NCBI GenBank assembly: GCA_020633335.1 | Contig: JACKDU010000009.1 | Span: 399,106-463,105, forward strand | Length of the DNA stretch: 64,000 bases | Direction of reading: 5' to 3' | DNA from: Myxococcales bacterium | GTDB lineage: Bacteria > Myxococcota_A > Polyangia > Nannocystales > Nannocystaceae | Shown: one piece after another, positions 32,685-42,191 of the stretch | Layout of the letters: each line of letters begins with the position of its first letter | Position numbering within the stretch: the first letter of the stretch is position 1 | Translations under genes and position numbers: made by a program | The notes under the pieces: generated by a model | What the model was told of the DNA's origin: nothing | Databases searched by the model: none | What the model saw: the letters and a program-made list of their open reading frames with translations, nothing else

Positions 32685-34370
32685 GTGGCGAAGGTCGAGG
32701 CAGCGCTCTCCGGGGTCCGCGAGGCGACCGAGCCGACGCTCACGCGCGGCCGCGAGGGGACCGATCCGACGCCCGAGGGGCGACTGCCGAGGCGGACGCT
32801 CGGTTGGCCGGCGCCGGGTGGGGCGCGCCTCGTCCTGCGGCTGGTCGATGGTCGCGGCGCCGCCGAGGAGGTCGCGCTCCACGGCCGTCGCTGGATCGTG
32901 GGGGCCGACGTAGACGCGGGGATCCAGCTCGGCGGCCCCGGGATCGCGGGGCGGCACGCGCTCCTCGAGGTCGGGTCCGAGGGGTGGTGCGTCCGCGGGA
33001 TCGAAGGGGCGCTGCTCTACCTCGAGCACGCGCCCCTCATCGGCCCGCACCGCCTGGCGGCCGGCGATCGCCTCCACCTCGGCACCTGGCGGGTCGATGT
33101 CCTGGAGGTCTGCGAGCCGAGCCCGCGCTCGCTCGGGCGGGCGCTGGGGCTGGGGATCGCGGCGATGGTGGGAGGGCTCGCGCTCGGGCTCGCGCTCGTC
33201 GGCGGGGACGGGGACGGGGACGGCCGCGGCGCTGCGCCGTGGATCGCCGCCCGCGTCGCGGCCGTCGACGCGGCGCGTTCGCGGTCGCGCGTCGCCGACG
33301 TCGACGTCGACGCCGGCGCCGGCGTCGACACGGACACGCCAGCGAGCCGAGGCCGCGCGCGGACCCGCGTGATCCACGAGGTGATCCCGGGCGAGACGCT
33401 GGCGACGATCGCCGCCCGCTACCGGGTCGAGCGCCGGCGCCTCATCGCCGACAACCGCCTCAATCCGGACATGCCCCCAAGGCCAGGTGATCTGCTGGCG
33501 ATCGACGCGATCGAGCCGCCGCTCCCGCGCCAGCGCCTGCGGGTGAAGGTCGAGGAGGGCGCGAGCTGGGGCGGCCTCGGCGAGCGCTACGGCCTCAGCC
33601 GGGCCGAGATCCGCGGGCAGAACCCGGGCCTCGGCGAGGTCCTGCCGGCGGGGGCGATCCTCGAGCTCTGGGTCGAGCCGCAGATCGAGCGCCGCCGCGA
33701 TCGCGCCGGCGGGATCACCTTCCCGGTGGTCGGCGAGGCGCGCTCGCTCGGGGCGCCGAATGCCGGCTCGCTGGTCGGCGGGATCCAGCTCCCGGAGAGC
33801 CCGCTCTACATCCGTCGAAACGCCGCGATCATGTACGGCTCGGCGTCGACGATCGCCCGCCTGCAGGCGGCGATCTACCGCTTCCGCCGGCTCTACGCCT
33901 ACTCCGGCGTCCTCGTGGTCGCCGACCTGAGCCGCCCCGAGGGCGGCCGCCTGCCGCCGCACCTCTCCCACCAGTCGGGGCGCGACGTCGACATCTGGCT
34001 GCCGACCCTCCGCGGCGCCTACGACCAGCGCTACCTCGCCGAGGATCGACGGCCGCACCCGGATGAGGTCAACTGGCTGGCTACCTGGGGGCTCATCGAG
34101 TCGCTCCTCGCCGAGGGCGGCGTCCGCTACATCTTCCTCTCGCGGACGATCCAGGACCGCCTCTACCGCGCGGCCGAGGCGATGGGCGCGAGCCCGGCCG
34201 AGCTCGCGCGGATCCAGTGGCAGCCGGAGGGCGCCGATCCGCGGGCGCCGGGGATGATCGCGCCGATCCGCGACGCGGCCGGGCACACCGGGCATATCCA
34301 CGTCCGCTTCACCTGCGGCGACGACGAGCCCGGCTGCCAGGAGCACGGCGGGCGCGGCGATGAGCCCTGA
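32685..34370 (+). CDS. FHA-LysM-M74 murein endopeptidase fusion
   Basis: The 561-residue protein has, in order, an FHA domain (about 48-142, with Gly-Arg-His-Ala-Leu-Leu at 89-94), one membrane segment (about 152-174), an Asp/Gly-rich linker, two LysM-like modules (about 228-274 and 284-330) and a penicillin-insensitive murein endopeptidase domain of the MepA/M74 type (about 340-545). The metal-site motif Ser-His-Gln-Ser-Gly-Arg-Asp-Val-Asp supplies His429 and Asp436, and His-Ile-His-Val-Arg supplies His539. It thus links a cytoplasmic phosphothreonine reader to a periplasmic peptidoglycan hydrolase. Signal across the membrane is an inference. GTG start. Confidence 0.85.
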   Translation: MAKVEAALSGVREATEPTLTRGREGTDPTPEGRLPRRTLGWPAPGGARLVLRLVDGRGAAEEVALHGRRWIVGADVDAGIQLGGPGIAGRHALLEVGSEGWCVRGIEGALLYLEHAPLIGPHRLAAGDRLHLGTWRVDVLEVCEPSPRSLGRALGLGIAAMVGGLALGLALVGGDGDGDGRGAAPWIAARVAAVDAARSRSRVADVDVDAGAGVDTDTPASRGRARTRVIHEVIPGETLATIAARYRVERRRLIADNRLNPDMPPRPGDLLAIDAIEPPLPRQRLRVKVEEGASWGGLGERYGLSRAEIRGQNPGLGEVLPAGAILELWVEPQIERRRDRAGGITFPVVGEARSLGAPNAGSLVGGIQLPESPLYIRRNAAIMYGSASTIARLQAAIYRFRRLYAYSGVLVVADLSRPEGGRLPPHLSHQSGRDVDIWLPTLRGAYDQRYLAEDRRPHPDEVNWLATWGLIESLLAEGGVRYIFLSRTIQDRLYRAAEAMGASPAELARIQWQPEGADPRAPGMIAPIRDAAGHTGHIHVRFTCGDDEPGCQEHGGRGDEP

Positions 34371-34427
34371 GCCGCGGCTTCGCTCGCGGTCGCGGCGACG
34401 CCGTGCGATGATCCCAGCGAGGACGCG

Positions 34428-35564
34428 ATGGTCGCCCCGAACGAGCGAAACCCCGGGATCGACGCGCTCCGCGGCCTCTCGGTCGCGCTCGTGGTCGTCC
34501 ACCACGTCGCCATCCGGATCCCGCTCGGCGAGACCGCGCTCGGCGAGCTCTTGCCGCCGCGAGTCGTCCACGCGCTGGCCTTCAGCGGCTACGAGGCGGT
34601 CTTCCTCTTCTTCGTGATCTCCGGCTTCCTGATCACGACCCACTCGCTGCGCCGCTGGGGTTCGCTGGCGGCGATCGACGCCCGGGCCTTCTACGCTCGC
34701 CGCCTCGCCCGGATCGCGCCGACGCTCCTGGTGCTCCTGGGGATCCTCGCGCTCCTCCACCTCGCGGGCGCGCGCCACTACGTGATCGATGGGCCCGAGC
34801 AGTCGCTGGGGGGCGCGCTCTTCTCGGCGCTGGCGCTCCACCTCAACTGGTACGAGGGCCAGACCGGCTGGCTCCCGGGCGCCTGGGATGTGCTCTGGTC
34901 GCTGTCGATCGAGGAGCTCTTCTACCTCGCCTTCCCCGTCCTCTGTCTGGTGGTCGGCCGCCTCCGCGGGCTCCTGACGCTCGTCCTCGTCGGCCTCGCG
35001 CTCTCGCTGCCGTGGACCCGGGCGGCCCTCGCCGATGCAACCGAGATCTGGCAGGAGAAGGCCTATCTGCCGGCGATGGCGGCGATCGCCGCGGGCGTTG
35101 TCGCGGGCCTCGCGGCCGAGCGCTGGCCGGCGCCGTCGCGGGGGATCACGACCCTGGCGCTGGCGCTGGGCGGGGCGGCGATCGCCGCGGTCCTCCTCGC
35201 GGCGCGCGAGCTCTGGCCCCACGTCGGCTACGGCCTCCTCCTGGTCCTGACGGTCGGCTGCGGGCTCGCGCTCATGGGCCTCCACTGGCGGTGGCGGAGC
35301 GGGTGGTCGCGGGCGCCGTCGCGGGCCGGCGCCTGGCTCCGCGCCTGCGGCCGCCTCAGCTACGAGATCTACCTCGCCCACATGTTCGTGGTCTTCGCGC
35401 TGGTCGACGCCTTCAAGGCGCACGGCGGCGACCGGCGGAGCGGCTGGATCGTCTACCTCCTCGCGCTGCTCGGCTCCTGGGGGCTCGGCGCCCTGGTCTC
35501 CCGCCTCCTCACGAGCCCGGCCGATCGGGCGCTGCGGCGCAGGCTCCTCGGGGGCGCGCGGTGA
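34428..35564 (+). CDS. Acyltransferase 3 family membrane protein
   Basis: The 378-residue protein begins with Gly-Ile-Asp-Ala-Leu-Arg-Gly-Leu-Ser-Val and a paired His-His at about 26-27, then Phe-Phe-Val-Ile-Ser-Gly-Phe-Leu-Ile and Phe-Tyr-Ala-Arg-Arg, and has about ten membrane segments. It is an OafA-type O-acyltransferase. GAGG precedes ATG by five bases. It overlaps the next gene by four bases. It resembles the other acyltransferase at 4872-6062 in family only, not closely in sequence. Confidence 0.85.
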   Translation: MVAPNERNPGIDALRGLSVALVVVHHVAIRIPLGETALGELLPPRVVHALAFSGYEAVFLFFVISGFLITTHSLRRWGSLAAIDARAFYARRLARIAPTLLVLLGILALLHLAGARHYVIDGPEQSLGGALFSALALHLNWYEGQTGWLPGAWDVLWSLSIEELFYLAFPVLCLVVGRLRGLLTLVLVGLALSLPWTRAALADATEIWQEKAYLPAMAAIAAGVVAGLAAERWPAPSRGITTLALALGGAAIAAVLLAARELWPHVGYGLLLVLTVGCGLALMGLHWRWRSGWSRAPSRAGAWLRACGRLSYEIYLAHMFVVFALVDAFKAHGGDRRSGWIVYLLALLGSWGLGALVSRLLTSPADRALRRRLLGGAR

Positions 35565-35998
35565 TCCGCTACTTCGCCTACGGATCGAACATGCTCGCCG
35601 CCCAGATGCGGACGCGGGTCGAGGAGGCGCGCCTCGTCGGCGTCGCTCGCCTCGCCGGGCATCGCTTCGTCTGCAACAAGATCGGCGCCGACGGGAGCGC
35701 CAAGGCCAACCTCGAGGTCGACGCCGCGGCCGAGGTCTGGGGCGTGGTCTGGGCCCTCAGCGAGGCCGCCCTCGCCGCGCTCGATCGCTTTGAAGGCGGC
35801 TATCGCCGGGGATCCTACGTCGTCGACGCGGGCGGGGGCGTGGCGCCGATCGCCTGCGAGGTCTATGTGTCGACCCGGATCTCGAGCGCGCTCCGGCCGA
35901 GCGTGGAGTATCGCGCGCGGATCCTCGACGGCGCGCGCGAGCACGGCCTGCCGACGCCGTGGATCGCCGCCCTCGAGGCGCTCCTGGTCGCGGGCTAG
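35561..35998 (+). CDS. Gamma-glutamylcyclotransferase-like protein
   Basis: The 145-residue protein begins at GTG, overlapping the acyltransferase stop. It carries the family substrate-binding loop Tyr-Phe-Ala-Tyr-Gly-Ser-Asn at 4-10 and Trp-Gly-Val-Val-Trp-Ala-Leu, then Leu-Asp-Arg-Phe-Glu-Gly with a Glu in the expected catalytic position. Family members release 5-oxoproline from gamma-glutamyl compounds or act on related amines. The function in this operon is not clear. Confidence 0.8.
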   Translation: MIRYFAYGSNMLAAQMRTRVEEARLVGVARLAGHRFVCNKIGADGSAKANLEVDAAAEVWGVVWALSEAALAALDRFEGGYRRGSYVVDAGGGVAPIACEVYVSTRISSALRPSVEYRARILDGAREHGLPTPWIAALEALLVAG

Positions 35999-36000
35999 GG

Positions 36001-36612
36001 TCAGCCGCGGAGGAGACCGAGACCCGGGACGAAGCGGCCGACGCGGCTCGCGTAGTCGCGGTAGCGCTGGCCGTGGACCCGGAGGAGGTGGGGCTCCTCG
36101 ACCGCGCGGACCTGGATCTCGACCGCGATCGCCAGGGCCGCGAGGCCGGCGAGCGAGAGCGAATTTGGCAGGAGGAGCGCGAGCCCCAGGCCGGTGACGA
36201 GCATGCAGGAGAAGATCGGGTTTCGCACCCAGCGGAAGGCGCCCCCGGTCACCAGCTGGGTGCGCTCGTCCGCGTTGACGCCGATCCGCCACGCGCTCCC
36301 CATGCTCACCTGGGCGCCGTAGGTGCTGGCGATGCCGATGAGCGTGAGGACGACGCCGAGGGCGAGCGCCCAGGGGGGCGGTGACCAGAGCGGCGCGATC
36401 CAGCCGAGCGCCTCGGCGACGCCGGCGAGGAGGCTGAGGACGACGCCGACGACGAAGAGGGCGCCGCCGATCCACTCGAGCGAGCCGGGTCGCCCGGAGA
36501 GGCCGTGGAAGCCGGTCGAGCCGGTCGCCCGCAGGTGCTGCCAGGTGCGGAGGCCGAAGGCGATCCCGAAGAAAATTACGAGGAGGACGAGGGCGAGGTG
36601 AGGGCGTGACAT
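36001..36612 (-). CDS. Isoprenylcysteine-methyltransferase-like membrane protein
   Basis: The 203-residue protein has about five membrane segments. The C-terminal half has the signature of the ICMT/phospholipid methyltransferase family: Phe-Arg-Trp-Val-Arg-Asn-Pro-Ile-Phe, then Ala-Val-Glu-Glu-Pro-His-Leu-Leu and Tyr-Arg-Asp-Tyr-Ala-Ser-Arg-Val-Gly-Arg-Phe-Val-Pro. It should use SAM to methylate a membrane-associated substrate, which cannot be identified. It faces the preceding gene tail to tail with two bases between. Confidence 0.8.
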   Translation of the reverse strand: MSRPHLALVLLVIFFGIAFGLRTWQHLRATGSTGFHGLSGRPGSLEWIGGALFVVGVVLSLLAGVAEALGWIAPLWSPPPWALALGVVLTLIGIASTYGAQVSMGSAWRIGVNADERTQLVTGGAFRWVRNPIFSCMLVTGLGLALLLPNSLSLAGLAALAIAVEIQVRAVEEPHLLRVHGQRYRDYASRVGRFVPGLGLLRG

Positions 36613-36708
36613 CGGCGCTCGCTGGGCGAGAACGATAGCCGATCCCGGGTGCGGCGAGCGTGGTCTCGCGGTCTCGTGCCGCTCTGCGCTGGGGTAGACT
36701 CGCCGTCC

Positions 36709-37641
36709 ATGAGCAGCGAGCGCTTCTACCCGATCGGCACCCCTGGTGAGCCCTGGACCGACGCAGACAAGCTCGCCTGGCGCGCGGGTCGTCGCGTCCA
36801 GCGGAGCTATGGCGACGACGTGCGCGCTCGCCTCGACGCGCTCGGCGCTGGGTTTCGCGTCGAGCGCTACGGCGCCCTGAGCGTCGATCCGGAGCGCTAC
36901 CCCTTGCTCGCGGTCCGCAGCGCCGAGCCCCGCGCGACCGCACCCTGGGCGCTCGTCACCGGCGGCGTCCATGGCTACGAGACCAGCGGCGTCCACGGGG
37001 CGCTCGCCTTCCTCGAGGTCGCGGCGGCGGCCTTCGCCGAGCGCGTCAACCTGCTGGTCGTGCCCTGCGTCAGCCCCTGGGGCTACGAGGTGATCAACCG
37101 CTGGAACCCCTCGGCGATCGATCCCAACCGCTCCTTCGTCGCGGAGAGCCCGGCCGAGGAGGCCGCGGCGCTGATCGAGCTGGTGCGCGGCCTCGGCGTG
37201 GACTTCCTGGTCCACATCGATCTCCACGAGACGACTGATAGCGACGAGGGGGAGTTTCGCCCGGCGCTGGCCGCCCGTGATGGGACCCCCTTCGTGCCCG
37301 GCCACATCCCCGACGGCTTCTACACCGTCGGCGACAGCGAGAACCCGCAGCCCGAGTTCCAGGCGGCGATCATCGCCGCGGTCGAGGGGGTCACCCACAT
37401 CGCCGAGCCCGACGCGCGCGGCGAGATCATCGGCTCGCCGGTGACCCAGCGCGGCGTGATCAACTACCCCTTCGAAGCGCTCGGCCTCTGCGCGGGGGTC
37501 ACCGGCGCCCGCTTCACGACCACCACCGAGGTCTACCCCGACAGCCCGCGGACGACCCCGGCGATCTGCAACGACGCCCAGCGCGCGGCCGTGTGCGCGG
37601 CGCTGCGCTTCGGCCTGGCGCGCGCGGGCCAGGCCGGCTGA
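36709..37641 (+). CDS. M14-family metallocarboxypeptidase-like protein
   Basis: The 310-residue protein has the zinc motif His-Gly-Tyr-Glu at about 86-89, a Asp-Pro-Asn-Arg-Ser motif that binds the substrate carboxylate, Ile-Asp-Leu-His-Glu with the third zinc ligand, and a late Thr-Thr-Glu-Val-Tyr with the catalytic Glu. It therefore belongs to the M14 carboxypeptidase/succinylglutamate desuccinylase superfamily. No signal peptide is seen, so it is likely cytoplasmic. I chose ATG at 36709 because homology-like sequence starts there. The substrate is unknown. Confidence 0.8.
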   Translation: MSSERFYPIGTPGEPWTDADKLAWRAGRRVQRSYGDDVRARLDALGAGFRVERYGALSVDPERYPLLAVRSAEPRATAPWALVTGGVHGYETSGVHGALAFLEVAAAAFAERVNLLVVPCVSPWGYEVINRWNPSAIDPNRSFVAESPAEEAAALIELVRGLGVDFLVHIDLHETTDSDEGEFRPALAARDGTPFVPGHIPDGFYTVGDSENPQPEFQAAIIAAVEGVTHIAEPDARGEIIGSPVTQRGVINYPFEALGLCAGVTGARFTTTTEVYPDSPRTTPAICNDAQRAAVCAALRFGLARAGQAG

Positions 37642-37673
37642 GGCCGCCGCGACGGGCAAGGGCCGCGGGGCCG

Positions 37674-40600
37674 CTACTCGACGCGGGTGCGCAGCTCCTC
37701 GAGCGACGGGTGGGTGCGCGGCGGCGGCGGCTCGGTCGGCGCCTCGGTGGCGGGCGCGTCGGCGGGCGCGTCCCCCTCGGCGAGGGCGAGCCCGAGCATC
37801 ACCGAGACCACCGCGAGGTACTCGAGCGCGGCCGCCGAGAAGTGGGCGTAGCTCCGCCGGCTCTCGAGGTAGAGCCCGCCCTGGGTGCGGCCGAGCGCCC
37901 GCAGCGGCTCGCAGACCAGCGAGCGCGGGCGTCGGCGCTGGATGTAGGGATCGCTGGCGAAGCGCGGGTTCTCGTCGACGCTGTCGACCACCATCACCTC
38001 GCCGGTGCGCAGCGAGAGGCGGAGCGGCACCAGCGGCGCGCCCTCCTCGGGATCGATCGCGCGGCCGGTGCTCCGCGAGATCGACGCGGTGTTGAGGTCG
38101 TAGGCGGCGATCACCTCGAAGCCGGCGCCGCGATCGCGGAGGAGCGCGCCGTGGTCCGCCCCGGTGTCCTTGACCACGCGCTCGAGGAGGCGGGGGATCG
38201 CCCGGCCGCTGCCGTCCTCCTCGGCGAGGAGCCGGGCGAGGATCTGGAGGCGGGGCCCGTAGCTCTCGCGGGTCTCGGCCCTGCGCGGCTCGGCGCCGCC
38301 CTCCTCCTGCTCCGCCCGCGGCCACCCCGAGCCCTCGAGGAGCGCGGCGAAGCGGCCGGCGATCGCCTCGGCGATCGTCCGCGCGCCCCAGCGCTCGGCG
38401 GCCGCGAGGGCGACGCCGGCGTGGAGCCCCGCGCCCTCGAGGAGGCCGCGGCGGGCCTGGAGGCCGGCGGCGCGCTCGGCCGCGAGCGACTCCATCGACG
38501 GGAAATTGGCGGCCCGGGCCGCCGCGATCGCCCGGTCGTAGAGGCGGGCCGCGTTGACCTCGTCGCCGTCGAGGGCGGCGAGCTCGGCCCGGACCATCGC
38601 CTCCTTGTGGGTGAAGCTCGAGGGGCAGAGGGCCGCGCACTCGCCGAGGCGATCGGCGTCGGTTCGGAGGGCCGCGAGGTCGACCTCGGCCGGCGCGCTC
38701 CGGGCGAGCTCGGCGAGGACCATGCACTTGTAGAAGAAGAACTCGGTCGAGACGAACCACGCGAGGTTGAAGACGCGGCGCTCGCCGGCGACCATCGCCG
38801 CCCGCGCGCCGTCGAGGTCGCCCGCGCGGTAGGCGAGCGCGAGCTTGGCGACGTGGTACCAGAGGCAGGGGAAGCCGAGGTTCTGGGCCTCGAGGTCGGC
38901 GATCACGGCGGCCTCGTCGAAGCTCTCGCCCGAGAGAGAGGTCGGGCCCGCGCACTCGCCGAGGAGGCAGGCGATCACCCGGCCGGCGATCTTCACGGCC
39001 GCGGTCGACGAGGCGACCCGCGTCCGGCCCATCACCCGGAGGTAGGCGCGGGCGCGCTCGCGGACCTCGTCGAGCGGCGCGCCGGCGCCGATGAGGGCGA
39101 TGAGCGCGTGGCTGCAGGCGTAGGAGGCGAAGACGTGATCGCCGATCTCGAGGCCGACGACGAGCGCCCGCTCGAGGTGGGCGAGGACCTCGGGGAGCGG
39201 CGCGAAGAGGTGGAGGATCGAGCCGAAGACGAAGTGGAGGCGGCTCTCCTGGCTGGCGTCGCCGAGGCGCTCGTTGAGCGCGAGCGCGAGGCGGCCGAAG
39301 TCGTGGGCCGCCCGCTGCGGCCGCCGGGTCACCAGGAAGAAGGCGAAGAGGACGTAGCCGTAGGCCGAGGCGTCGGTGCTCCCGCGGGTCAGGGAGAGGT
39401 TGACGATCTTGCAGATCAGGAGGTCGGCGAGGCCGGCCGCGCTCATGTGGGCGGGGGCGATGAGCTCGGTGAGGAGGCGGAGGATCGCCCGGGTCTCGGG
39501 GTCCTCGCAGAGCGGCGCGTCGGCGATCTCGACGATCGAGCGCTCGCCGATCGCCCCCCAGATCGCCGCGAGCTCGACCTCGCACTCGCGGGCGCGCTCC
39601 GCCGGGTCGTCGGGGACGCGGATCCCGGCGCGGGCGAGGGCGGCGAGGCCGACGGCGATCGAGCGATCGGCGGCGCCGCGGGTGAGGTTGAGGAGGACGC
39701 GGTGGGTGTCGACCGCGAGGCCGTCGACGAGGTCGAGGTCGCGGGCCGCGAGGGCGGCGAAGCGGGCCTCCGCGCCCTCGAAGTCGCCGCAGAGGTAGGC
39801 GCACTCGGCGAGCTCGGCGTGGAGGGCGAAGGTCTCGGCCGGCGCCTCGGTCCACCGCGCCTCGTCGACGAGCTCGGCGGCGGCCTCGAGGAGGCGGAGC
39901 GCGCCCTCGTAGGCGGTCGCCACCCGGGCGCGGCGGCTGGCGGCGAGGCAGGCGCGGACGAAGGCGCGGCGCTCGTGGGGGTCGTGGATCAGCGCGCGCC
40001 CGCGGCTGAGGTGGCTCACCGCCGCGAGCGGGAGCGCGTCGCCCTCGGCGGCGGCGGCGAGGCGGCGGCCGATCCGGAGGTGGAGCTCGGGGAGCGCGTC
40101 GGCGGCGACCCGGGCGGCGGCGGCCTCGCGGATCCGGTCGTGGGCGAAGCGGAGGCGCGCTCCGCCCTCGCCCTCGGACCTGACCAAGAGGTCAGCTTCA
40201 AAGGCGGGGTCGAGCTCGTCGGCGACCCGCTCGCGCGGGCGCTCGACGACGTCGGCGAGGACCGCGAGCTCGAGCTCGCCGCCGGCGCAGGCGGCGACCT
40301 CGAGGAGGCCGCGGGTCGCCGGCGGGAGGCGCTCGATCTGGGTGGCGATGAGCTGGGCGACGTCGACCGCGAGCGCGTCGAGGACCTCGAGGTGCCAGCG
40401 CCAGGCGCCGCCCTCGTCGACCCCGTCGAAGGCGAGGATCCCGGCGTCGTAGGCGACCCGGAGGAGCTGGTGGACGAAGAGGGGGTTGCCCTCGGAGCGG
40501 CGGAAGAGGTCGCGGCTGAGGGGATCGACCGCGTCGGGGGCGTCGCCGAGGGTGTCGGCGACCAGCTCGCGGATGTCCTCGAGGTGGAGGGGGCCGATGT

Positions 40601-42191
40601 GGATCGGCACCAGCGTCGCCGTCGACGCCCGCCGCAGCTCCGCGAGCGCCCGCGCGAGGCGGCCGACCGGATCGACCTCGCGCTCGCGATAGGCGCCGAT
40701 CACCAGGAGGTGGCGGATCTCGACGTCGACGATCGCCGCGCTGAGGAGCTCGAGCGAGGCGGCGTCGGTCCACTGGAGGTCGTCGAGGAAGAGGACGAGC
40801 GGGCGATCGAGGTCGGCGAAGAGCGCGAGGAGCCGGAGGAGCGCGGCGTGGAGGCGGTTGCGCGAGGCCGACGCGGAGGCGGGCGCGGGCGGGGCCTGGC
40901 GGCCGACCAGCGCCTCGAGCTCGGGGAGGAGCTGGGCGACCACCGGGAGGCCGAGGCCGAGCTCGCTGACCAGGCGCCGCTGGAGGCGGGCGCGGGCCTC
41001 GTCGTCCTGGCCGAGGGCGTGGCCGACGAGCTGGCGGAGGACCGCGAGGAGCGCGACGAAGGGCGCGTCGCGGCTCTCGGGGTCGAACTTGGCGGCGCTC
41101 AGGTGGGCGCGGTGGGCGAGGACGTCGGTGACCAGCGCCGACTTGCCGATCCCGGCGTCGCCGCTGAGGAGCACGCAGACCCGCTCGCCGGCGCCCGCCC
41201 GGTTGAAGGCGCCGAGGAGGGCGGCGCGCTCCTCGTCGCGGCCGTAGAGCCGGCTCGGGCGCCGGAAGATCCCGGTCGGCGCGGCCCGCCGCGGCCCGCC
41301 GGCGACCCGACGCAGCGCCTCGGCGAACTCGGTCGCGCTGGCGAAGCGCTCCTCCGGCCGCTTGGCGAGGGCGCGGAGGATGATCGCCTCGAGCTCCGGC
41401 GAGATCTCGGCCTCGGGGGCGATGTGGCGGGGGGAGGGCGGCGCCTCGGTGATCAGGCGGCCGAGGACGCCCATCGGGTTGGCGCCGGCGAAGGGGACCT
41501 GGCCGGTGAGGAGCTCGAAGAGGATCACGCCGGCGGAGTAGATGTCGGCGCGGGCGTCGACCTCGTGGCCGACCGCCTGCTCCGGCGACATGTAGTGCGG
41601 GGTCCCGAGCACCGAGCCGGTGCGGGTGAGGTTCGCCTCCTCCGGGTCGTCGCTCGAGACCTTGGCGATCCCGAAGTCGACGAGCTTGATCAGCTCGCCG
41701 GCGCCGCTGCGGACGCAGATGCAGTTGCTCGGCTTGAGGTCGCGGTGGACCACGCCGCGCTCGTGGGCGGCCGCGAGCGCGTGGAGGATCTGGATCATGA
41801 TGGCCCGCGCGCGCGGCCAGGGGAGGGCGCCCTCGCGGCTGAGGACGGTCGCCAGGTCGTCCCCGTCGAGGAACTCCATGACGTAGAAGGGGACGCCGTC
41901 GGCGGTCTGGTTGTGGTCGAGGAGCTCGACGACGTTGGGGTGGCGGATCCGCCGGGCGACCCGCATCTCCCGGGCGAAGCGCTCGAGGTGGCGCTCGCCT
42001 GAGCGGCCGTGGATGATCTTCACAGCGACCTTGGCCCCGGAGGCGAGCGCGCGGGCGAGGAGGACGTCGCCCATGCCGCCGGAGCCGATCGGATCGAGGA
42101 CCTCGTAGCCGCCGGGGAGGATCGTCCCGCGGCGGACGTCGCCGGCGGCCAGGGGTTGTCCGAGTCCGCCGAGCTCCGCTTCACCGCCCAC
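37674..42191 (-). CDS. Ser/Thr kinase-AAA ATPase-GAF signalling protein
   Basis: The 1505-residue protein starts with an intact Ser/Thr kinase domain (about 28-295): Gly-Ser-Gly-Gly-Met-Gly, Lys58, His-Arg-Asp at 149-151 and Asp-Phe-Gly at 172-174. It then has an AAA-type ATPase (Walker A Gly-Asp-Ala-Gly-Ile-Gly-Lys-Ser near 340, Walker B Leu-Phe-Leu-Asp-Asp near 465), a long region of helical repeats (about 700-1250) that look like tetratricopeptide-like or STAND-type arms, and a C-terminal GAF domain (about 1290-1465) with an Asp-Ser-Val-Asp-Glu-Asn-Pro-Arg-Phe motif. It belongs to the PknK-like signalling proteins that are abundant in myxobacteria. GTG start. It probably senses a small ligand through the GAF part. 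Confidence 0.85.
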   Translation of the reverse strand: MGGEAELGGLGQPLAAGDVRRGTILPGGYEVLDPIGSGGMGDVLLARALASGAKVAVKIIHGRSGERHLERFAREMRVARRIRHPNVVELLDHNQTADGVPFYVMEFLDGDDLATVLSREGALPWPRARAIMIQILHALAAAHERGVVHRDLKPSNCICVRSGAGELIKLVDFGIAKVSSDDPEEANLTRTGSVLGTPHYMSPEQAVGHEVDARADIYSAGVILFELLTGQVPFAGANPMGVLGRLITEAPPSPRHIAPEAEISPELEAIILRALAKRPEERFASATEFAEALRRVAGGPRRAAPTGIFRRPSRLYGRDEERAALLGAFNRAGAGERVCVLLSGDAGIGKSALVTDVLAHRAHLSAAKFDPESRDAPFVALLAVLRQLVGHALGQDDEARARLQRRLVSELGLGLPVVAQLLPELEALVGRQAPPAPASASASRNRLHAALLRLLALFADLDRPLVLFLDDLQWTDAASLELLSAAIVDVEIRHLLVIGAYREREVDPVGRLARALAELRRASTATLVPIHIGPLHLEDIRELVADTLGDAPDAVDPLSRDLFRRSEGNPLFVHQLLRVAYDAGILAFDGVDEGGAWRWHLEVLDALAVDVAQLIATQIERLPPATRGLLEVAACAGGELELAVLADVVERPRERVADELDPAFEADLLVRSEGEGGARLRFAHDRIREAAAARVAADALPELHLRIGRRLAAAAEGDALPLAAVSHLSRGRALIHDPHERRAFVRACLAASRRARVATAYEGALRLLEAAAELVDEARWTEAPAETFALHAELAECAYLCGDFEGAEARFAALAARDLDLVDGLAVDTHRVLLNLTRGAADRSIAVGLAALARAGIRVPDDPAERARECEVELAAIWGAIGERSIVEIADAPLCEDPETRAILRLLTELIAPAHMSAAGLADLLICKIVNLSLTRGSTDASAYGYVLFAFFLVTRRPQRAAHDFGRLALALNERLGDASQESRLHFVFGSILHLFAPLPEVLAHLERALVVGLEIGDHVFASYACSHALIALIGAGAPLDEVRERARAYLRVMGRTRVASSTAAVKIAGRVIACLLGECAGPTSLSGESFDEAAVIADLEAQNLGFPCLWYHVAKLALAYRAGDLDGARAAMVAGERRVFNLAWFVSTEFFFYKCMVLAELARSAPAEVDLAALRTDADRLGECAALCPSSFTHKEAMVRAELAALDGDEVNAARLYDRAIAAARAANFPSMESLAAERAAGLQARRGLLEGAGLHAGVALAAAERWGARTIAEAIAGRFAALLEGSGWPRAEQEEGGAEPRRAETRESYGPRLQILARLLAEEDGSGRAIPRLLERVVKDTGADHGALLRDRGAGFEVIAAYDLNTASISRSTGRAIDPEEGAPLVPLRLSLRTGEVMVVDSVDENPRFASDPYIQRRRPRSLVCEPLRALGRTQGGLYLESRRSYAHFSAAALEYLAVVSVMLGLALAEGDAPADAPATEAPTEPPPPRTHPSLEELRTRVE

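Noticed and set aside
37593..42002. A 1469-codon open frame on the plus strand
   Set aside because: It is antisense to the kinase-ATPase-GAF gene, which has intact domains; the plus-strand product has no recognisable fold.
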